Part shown: in pieces, positions 8,244-11,306 of the stretch
How the letters are laid out: every line of letters starts with the position of its first letter
How positions within the stretch are numbered: position 1 is the stretch's first letter
Source of the DNA: Desulfurobacteriaceae bacterium
GTDB taxonomy: Bacteria > Aquificota > Aquificia > Desulfurobacteriales > Desulfurobacteriaceae
Reading direction: 5' to 3'
NCBI GenBank assembly: GCA_027064485.1
Contig: JAMOPR010000162.1
Location: 1 to 11,306 of the forward strand
Length of the DNA: 11,306 nt
Program-made: the position numbers and the translations under genes
Notes under the pieces: model-generated
What the model saw: only the letters and a program-made list of their open reading frames with translations
The model's database searches: none
What the model was told of the DNA's origin: nothing

Positions 8244-9533
8244 TTAAAACTTATAACTCACCGTTAAACCGTAACCCCATAAATGACCATCAGCAGACAA
8301 AGAAACTGTTCCCGGATTCCCAGCTACTCCCAAATAACTGTTATTCAGATTAGAACTCTCTCCGCCAACTTCCCTCTTATACTCAGCTATCACGTATTGC
8401 AAAACCGTATCCACCGTTAGCCTTCCAAAATGAAGTCCCATACCCAAGGAGTATGTTTTCTTATCAGCGTCAGGTCACAGCATATCAAAAGTATGGTCCG
8501 GAATAGGAGATGGGTCATAAAAATAGCCACCTCTCAAAGTAACAATTTCGTTCCACTTATACTCAACACCAAACCTTACCTGTCTTGTATCCTTCCAATC
8601 TCTTTTGAAATACTCTTCCGTTTTACCCAAAAGCGGTCTTGAAAACTTAACAGTATAATCTTCAACAGCACTCCAGTTAGTCCACACTACATCAGCAGTT
8701 AAAGTAAGCTTCTTATTCGGTTGATACTTCACTCCTATCTGAAGCTGCTCTGGATGGTCTATCTTGGTGCTTGCATGAACTTTATCAATTCCAACTACTT
8801 CAACGGTGCCTTCAAAATCGGTATAAGTCCTTGACCTGTAAGTTAAACCCACAGACAAATTATCATAAGGCTTATAAAGGAAACCCACGTTAAAGGAAAC
8901 GTTGAAATCATCGCTCATATCACCCTTTATAACCCTGCCATTAATCGTAGGAGATGTAGGGAAGTAAAGCCTTCTCTGCGTTCCTGCTTCAGACCTTCCA
9001 AAAGAAACGCCAAAACCGGCTGCCAACTTATCCGTAAGCTTAACAGCTACTGTTGGCGTTACTACAGCTCTTAAATAGTAAGACTCAAAACCGTTGTAAG
9101 CACTGGGATTCCGGGAAACTTCATCATCCCACTTAATATGGAGTCCATAAGGAACATATGCGGCTATACCGAAATAGATATTTTCAAAAAGACGCGTGGC
9201 AAATCCTGCATGTGGAACAACCAAGTTATCAGAAGTATCCTCAAACGAAACACCGAAAGGTAAAACAGGAGTTCCGTCCCCATCAACCGCCTTAAAATCA
9301 TGAATCTTCAACGTTGGATTGAGAACTTCAAAGCCTACAGAAACAGTAGGACTCTCAATCTGTGTTAAACCGGCAGGGTTGTAATAAACCGCATAAACGT
9401 CATCTGCATAGGCAGAAAAAGCTCCTCCCAACGCCGTAGCCTTAGCGCCAATACCAAAGGTATCTACATTTCCAGCCTCTACAGCATTACAAAGAGAAAG
9501 CAAAAAACCCGCAGTTAGAAAGATTTTCCTCAT
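8244..9533 (-). pseudogene. fadL: FadL/OmpP1/TodX-family outer-membrane fatty-acid transporter, interrupted by in-frame TGA
   Basis: An outer-membrane beta-barrel for long-chain fatty acids or other hydrophobic compounds. ATG at 9533 follows GGGGAGGAAGG. Residues 1-20 form a signal peptide (MRK, hydrophobic core, then a likely VEA/GN cleavage). The plug region has TFGIGAKATALGGAFSAYAD (25-44) and YYNPAGL (50-56), hallmarks of the family. Many alternating strands follow, with FGVEYKWNEIVTLRGGYFYD then PSPIPDHTFDML. A TGA at 8477-8475 interrupts the frame after 352 residues. In the same frame the family's PDADKKTYSLGMGL and the final strands continue for 76 more residues and end in GLTVSYKF, the expected aromatic barrel terminus. 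Full length would be 429 residues, normal for FadL. The lipase gene follows directly; mtnP ends 31 bp upstream. It may be a nonsense mutant, a base error or read-through; without the last strands the barrel should not fold or assemble. Confidence 0.85.
8475..8477 (-). other. In-frame TGA within fadL
   Basis: The codon sits between DML and PDADKK, with no frame change: codons on both sides read as one FadL protein. The context is TGA followed by C, the leakiest bacterial stop context, so some read-through is possible. A single base change from TTA, CGA or TGG would create it. Relatives, as I recall them, have an ordinary (often hydrophobic) residue just before the conserved PDAD. Confidence 0.85.
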
Positions 9534-9564
9534 TAAACCTTCCTCCCCGCTGGTTCATTAAAGT

Positions 9565-10437
9565 CTAAAACTCAAAAATCCACTCTTTCCAGTTCTCCCC
9601 TATTTTCCCTTTCTTCCTGTATCTCTCCATCAAACTACCGCAAGAACATGCTCTTTCTTCTCTAACAAGCTTCAAAGTCAAACGTTTAACTATATCCGGA
9701 AATCTCTCTACAGCTCTATCAACCTTCTTCTTATCTTCCGGCGGCAACATCCCTTCAAACAAAACGCCCGCTTTAAAAGCGTAATTTTTCACGCCCTCAG
9801 CGTAGTTAGTAACGTAACAAACGGCACCGTAGCAAATTTCCAACTCTTTAGCCAAAAAAACTTCAGGGATTAAAGTCATCCCCACCAAATCACCGCCTAA
9901 CTTTTTAAAAGCTCTTATCTCTGCCGGCGTTTCAAGACGCGGACCTTCAGTGCAAACGTAAGTTCCGCCAAAATGAAAATCCAACCGTAATTCTTCCATA
10001 ACTTCTTTAACCACTAACGAAATCTGCGGACAAAAAACCGGACTCTGTCTAACAAACCCCAAACCGCCGTTCTCAAAAAACGTTGATTTCCGCCCCTTAG
10101 TAAAATCCAAAAGGTCGGTAGGAATAACGTAATCTCCCGGTTTAAAATCTTCTCTCAAAGAACCAGGACCAGTCCACGCAAAAATACGGCTAACGCCTAA
10201 AAGCTTAGCAGCATAGATATTTGCCCTATAATTAACAAAAGGCGCTGTTACAGCGTAATCCTTTTCACCGTGCCTTGAAAGAAAAAAGAACTCAAAACCA
10301 TCTTCATGCCGTATAGTATAGACAGGATTGGAAAGACCAAAAGGAGTATCAAACCTATTAACTTTCAAAACCTTACCGAAAGATTCTTTCTCCAGAAAAT
10401 AAGCTCCACTGCCACCAATAATTAAAATCCTATCCAC
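9565..10437 (-). CDS. mtnP: S-methyl-5'-thioadenosine (or thioinosine) phosphorylase
   Basis: PNP/MTAP-family (class 2 nucleoside phosphorylase) enzyme that cleaves methylthioadenosine, the by-product of polyamine synthesis and other SAM reactions, with phosphate to give a purine and 5-methylthioribose-1-phosphate. The 290-aa protein has the N-terminal IIGGSGAY (6-13), phosphate-site SRHGE (54-58), VNYRANIYAAKLLG (68-81), TEGPRLETPAEIR (163-175) and VGMTLIPEVFLAKE (185-198). In the base-binding loop, TNYAEG (210-215), Asn211 stands where adenine-specific MTAPs such as the human enzyme have Asp, so a 6-oxopurine substrate is possible. Cys264-Ser-Cys266 near the C-terminus is a CXC motif as seen in hyperthermophile MTAPs. 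Start is GTG at 10437 with AAGGAG upstream, overlapping the queF end by 8 bp, so the two are probably cotranscribed. Family call is firm, base specificity open. Confidence 0.9.
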   Translation of the reverse strand: MDRILIIGGSGAYFLEKESFGKVLKVNRFDTPFGLSNPVYTIRHEDGFEFFFLSRHGEKDYAVTAPFVNYRANIYAAKLLGVSRIFAWTGPGSLREDFKPGDYVIPTDLLDFTKGRKSTFFENGGLGFVRQSPVFCPQISLVVKEVMEELRLDFHFGGTYVCTEGPRLETPAEIRAFKKLGGDLVGMTLIPEVFLAKELEICYGAVCYVTNYAEGVKNYAFKAGVLFEGMLPPEDKKKVDRAVERFPDIVKRLTLKLVREERACSCGSLMERYRKKGKIGENWKEWIFEF

Positions 10438-10915
10438 GATTTCTCCTTATCTCCGGCGGAACTATCCTGTGAAGCTTAAACCTCTCTTTAGCCAACTCCT
10501 CAACCCAACTTTCCTTCCTATAACGTTGAGTAAACGGGTCTATAGAAATACCGCCCCTCGGGTTAAACTCTCCATAAACTTCAAGGTAAAAAGGTTCAAG
10601 CAATTCAAATAAGTCGTCCGCTATCCTATTTACCGTATCTTCATGAAAATCTCTGGCATTCCTGAAAGAAAACAGGTAAAGCTTTAAAGACTTACTTTCC
10701 ACAAGCCATCTGTCAGGAATATACTGAATGTAGATAGTTGCGAAATCGGGCTGACCGGTAATGGGACAAAGAGTAGTAAATTCAGGACAGTTAAAAGAAA
10801 CCCAGTAAATTTTTCCCCTATACCTATTTTCAAACTTTTCCAGCAAATCGGGCGAATAGGTATAAACGTATTCTGTCTTGCTCCCTAATTTCTTTAAGCC
10901 TCTCCTCTCATCCAT
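10430..10915 (-). CDS. queF: NADPH-dependent 7-cyano-7-deazaguanine reductase QueF
   Basis: Reduces the nitrile preQ0 to the amine preQ1 with NADPH in queuosine tRNA-modification synthesis; a cytoplasmic T-fold enzyme. Starting at ATG 10915 it has 161 aa, the short unimodular type. Numbering from that ATG, the catalytic nucleophile is Cys50 in FTTLCPITGQPDF with the proton-donor Asp57. The QueF signature ESKSLKLYLFSFRN begins at residue 73, followed by the substrate-binding HEDTVNRI (His91, Glu92). An in-frame GTG at 10930 would add five residues, but it has no SD and lies only about 8 nt from the predicted transcription start. The ATG has GGAG 6 nt upstream and begins MDERRGLKKLG. It heads the minus-strand cluster queF-mtnP-fadL-lipase. 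No other queuosine gene is present in the window. Confidence 0.93.
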   Translation of the reverse strand: MDERRGLKKLGSKTEYVYTYSPDLLEKFENRYRGKIYWVSFNCPEFTTLCPITGQPDFATIYIQYIPDRWLVESKSLKLYLFSFRNARDFHEDTVNRIADDLFELLEPFYLEVYGEFNPRGGISIDPFTQRYRKESWVEELAKERFKLHRIVPPEIRRNRG

Positions 10916-10944
10916 CAAAAACTCCAGCACAAATTTAAGGAAGA

Positions 10945-10972
10945 ATTTTAAAGGAACTTACCTGGTTTTCAA
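10945..10972 (-). promoter_or_regulatory. Predicted queF operon promoter
   Basis: On the minus strand, TTGAAA (10972-10967), a 16-bp spacer and TAAAAT (10950-10945) each differ from the sigma-70 consensus at one position. Transcription would begin near 10938, leaving about 22 nt of leader before the queF ATG. The -35 starts inside the T-tract of the tRNA-Glu terminator, so the two units are packed end to end. The next three genes lack room for strong separate promoters, so this one may drive all four. Confidence 0.65.
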
Positions 10973-11007
10973 AAATAAAAAGGGGGCGACCGTCTGGTCG
11001 CCCCTTT
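10971..11007 (-). terminator. Intrinsic terminator of tRNA-Glu
   Basis: On the minus strand, GGGGCGACC (11004-10996), loop AGAC and GGTCGCCCC (10991-10983) make a perfect 9-bp G:C-rich stem, extended by A/T pairs at its base. It is followed at once by TTTTTATTTTT (10981-10971). This is a textbook rho-independent terminator 48 nt after the tRNA-Glu CCA end. In the plus direction only a short TTT follows, so it is essentially one-way. Confidence 0.9.
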
Positions 11008-11020
11008 CTCCATAAAGGGG
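11001..11020. repeat. Alternative hairpin sharing an arm with the terminator
   Basis: CCCCTTT (11001-11007) pairs perfectly with AAAGGGG (11014-11020) around a 6-nt loop. The same 11001-11007 arm also forms the outer part of the terminator stem, so the two hairpins exclude each other. In the tRNA transcript this weaker hairpin is made first. It may only reflect local low complexity. Confidence 0.45.
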
Positions 11021-11039
11021 AGGGAGGGGGAAAAGGGGG
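11017..11039 (+). other. G-quadruplex-type motif (C-rich in the tRNA-Glu transcript)
   Basis: Four G-runs of 4, 3, 5 and 5 bases are separated by A, A and AAAA, which fits the canonical pattern of four runs of three or more G with loops of 1-7. It is on the plus strand, the template for tRNA-Glu transcription, between the mature 3' end and the terminator. The transcript there is a C-rich trailer. Folding is inferred from pattern only. Confidence 0.6.
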
Positions 11040-11054
11040 ATTATAAAGACATTA

Positions 11055-11132
<78 letters not shown>

Positions 11133-11146
11133 GCTTCGTATGCCCC

Positions 11147-11176
11147 ATAATATAGTTTCACCTTCAAATTTGTCAA
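11147..11176 (-). promoter_or_regulatory. Predicted tRNA-Glu promoter
   Basis: A perfect TTGACA (11176-11171) is followed by TATATT (11154-11149, 16-bp spacer) or TATTAT (11152-11147, 18-bp spacer). Either places the start some 5-10 nt before the mature tRNA 5' end. A GC-rich stretch with GGGGC follows the -10, resembling a stringent-response discriminator. The transposase stop codon touches the -35. Confidence 0.75.
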
Positions 11177-11306
11177 CTATTTGTTGGAGTTCACTACATG
11201 GTGGACACCCTGATGGAAATTAATATAGTCAAAAAACTTCTCAGCGGGAGTTTTGTAGTCCAAAGACTTATGAGGTCTCAGAAAGTTATAGATTTTCAAG
11301 TAATTC
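11177..11306 (-). CDS. IS3/IS481-type transposase, C-terminal end (5' part outside window)
   Basis: The last 42 residues of a DDE integrase-core transposase are readable on the minus strand, ending at TAG (11179-11177). YNFLRPHKSLDYKTPAEKFF is the conserved tail of the rve domain in IS3 and IS481 family enzymes, about 20-30 residues after the catalytic Glu, which is off the window. The frame is open to the edge. The final codons appear to run through the element's terminal repeat, and the stop sits next to the tRNA-Glu -35 box. Intact or broken status cannot be judged from this fragment. Confidence 0.85.
   Translation of the reverse strand, partial: NYLKIYNFLRPHKSLDYKTPAEKFFDYINFHQGVHHVVNSNK
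11182..11306. mobile_element. Insertion sequence end (IS3/IS481-like), partial
   Basis: Reading inward from 11182, TGTTGGAGTTCACTACATGG and then TGGACACC have the look of an IS3/IS481 terminal inverted repeat, which commonly starts with TG. The other end lies outside the window, so neither the repeat nor a target duplication can be confirmed. If 11182 is the boundary, the last few bases of the transposase ORF, including its stop, are host DNA. Confidence 0.45.

Noticed and set aside
8440..8477. Selenocysteine at the fadL TGA, with a small downstream hairpin (CAUAC/GUAUG) as a possible SECIS
   Set aside because: The stem is only 5 bp, its loop lacks the usual GGU-type apex, and a selenocysteine has no plausible role in a FadL barrel. 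A nonsense change or base error is simpler.
10916..10930. GTG 10930 as the queF start
   Set aside because: It has no SD and is about 8 nt from the predicted transcription start; ATG 10915 has GGAG and suits the family.

Overview
The window reads as a compact bacterial chromosome segment of moderate G+C, probably from a thermophile of the Aquificota, with Desulfurobacteriaceae as my best guess. That placement is inference. It rests on Lys/Glu/Arg-rich proteins, abutting or overlapping genes, TTG and GTG starts with strong Shine-Dalgarno (SD) sites, a tRNA with almost all-G:C stems, and a C-terminal CXC motif in the MTA phosphorylase like that of hyperthermophile enzymes. No marker gene here fixes the genus.

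Left part (1-2369): argB (acetylglutamate kinase, minus strand, 3' end outside the window) diverges from ubiX (flavin prenyltransferase). ubiX converges on, and overlaps by 26 bp, epmA (LysRS-like EF-P beta-lysine ligase). Middle (2467-6316): a plus-strand operon of argD, an uncharacterised 577-aa protein with a HIRAN-like C-terminus, and an orphan DppD/OppD-type ABC ATPase carrying four Fe-S-type cysteines. These are joined by 4-bp and 10-bp overlaps. The 97-bp gap between epmA and argD holds candidate divergent promoters that overlap each other.

Right part (6308-10915): a minus-strand run of queF, mtnP, fadL-like and a VolA/Pla-1-type lipase, probably one transcript from a good promoter in front of queF. 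The last two resemble the Vibrio cholerae VolA/FadL lysophospholipase and fatty-acid importer pair. Both look damaged as read: fadL has an in-frame TGA near codon 353 with an intact C-terminus beyond it, and the lipase's best ATG is out of frame with its body, leaving almost no signal peptide before its lipobox. Decay of the module, sequencing errors or recoding are all possible. I favour the first two.

Right edge (10971-11306): tRNA-Glu(UUC) on the minus strand has its own promoter (perfect TTGACA), a C-rich trailer whose opposite strand is a G-quadruplex motif, and an intrinsic terminator whose T-tract runs into the queF -35 box. The C-terminus of an IS3/IS481-type transposase ends immediately upstream of the tRNA promoter. 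I found no CRISPR array, riboswitch or origin. The least explained items are the 577-aa protein and the lesions in the lipase/FadL pair.
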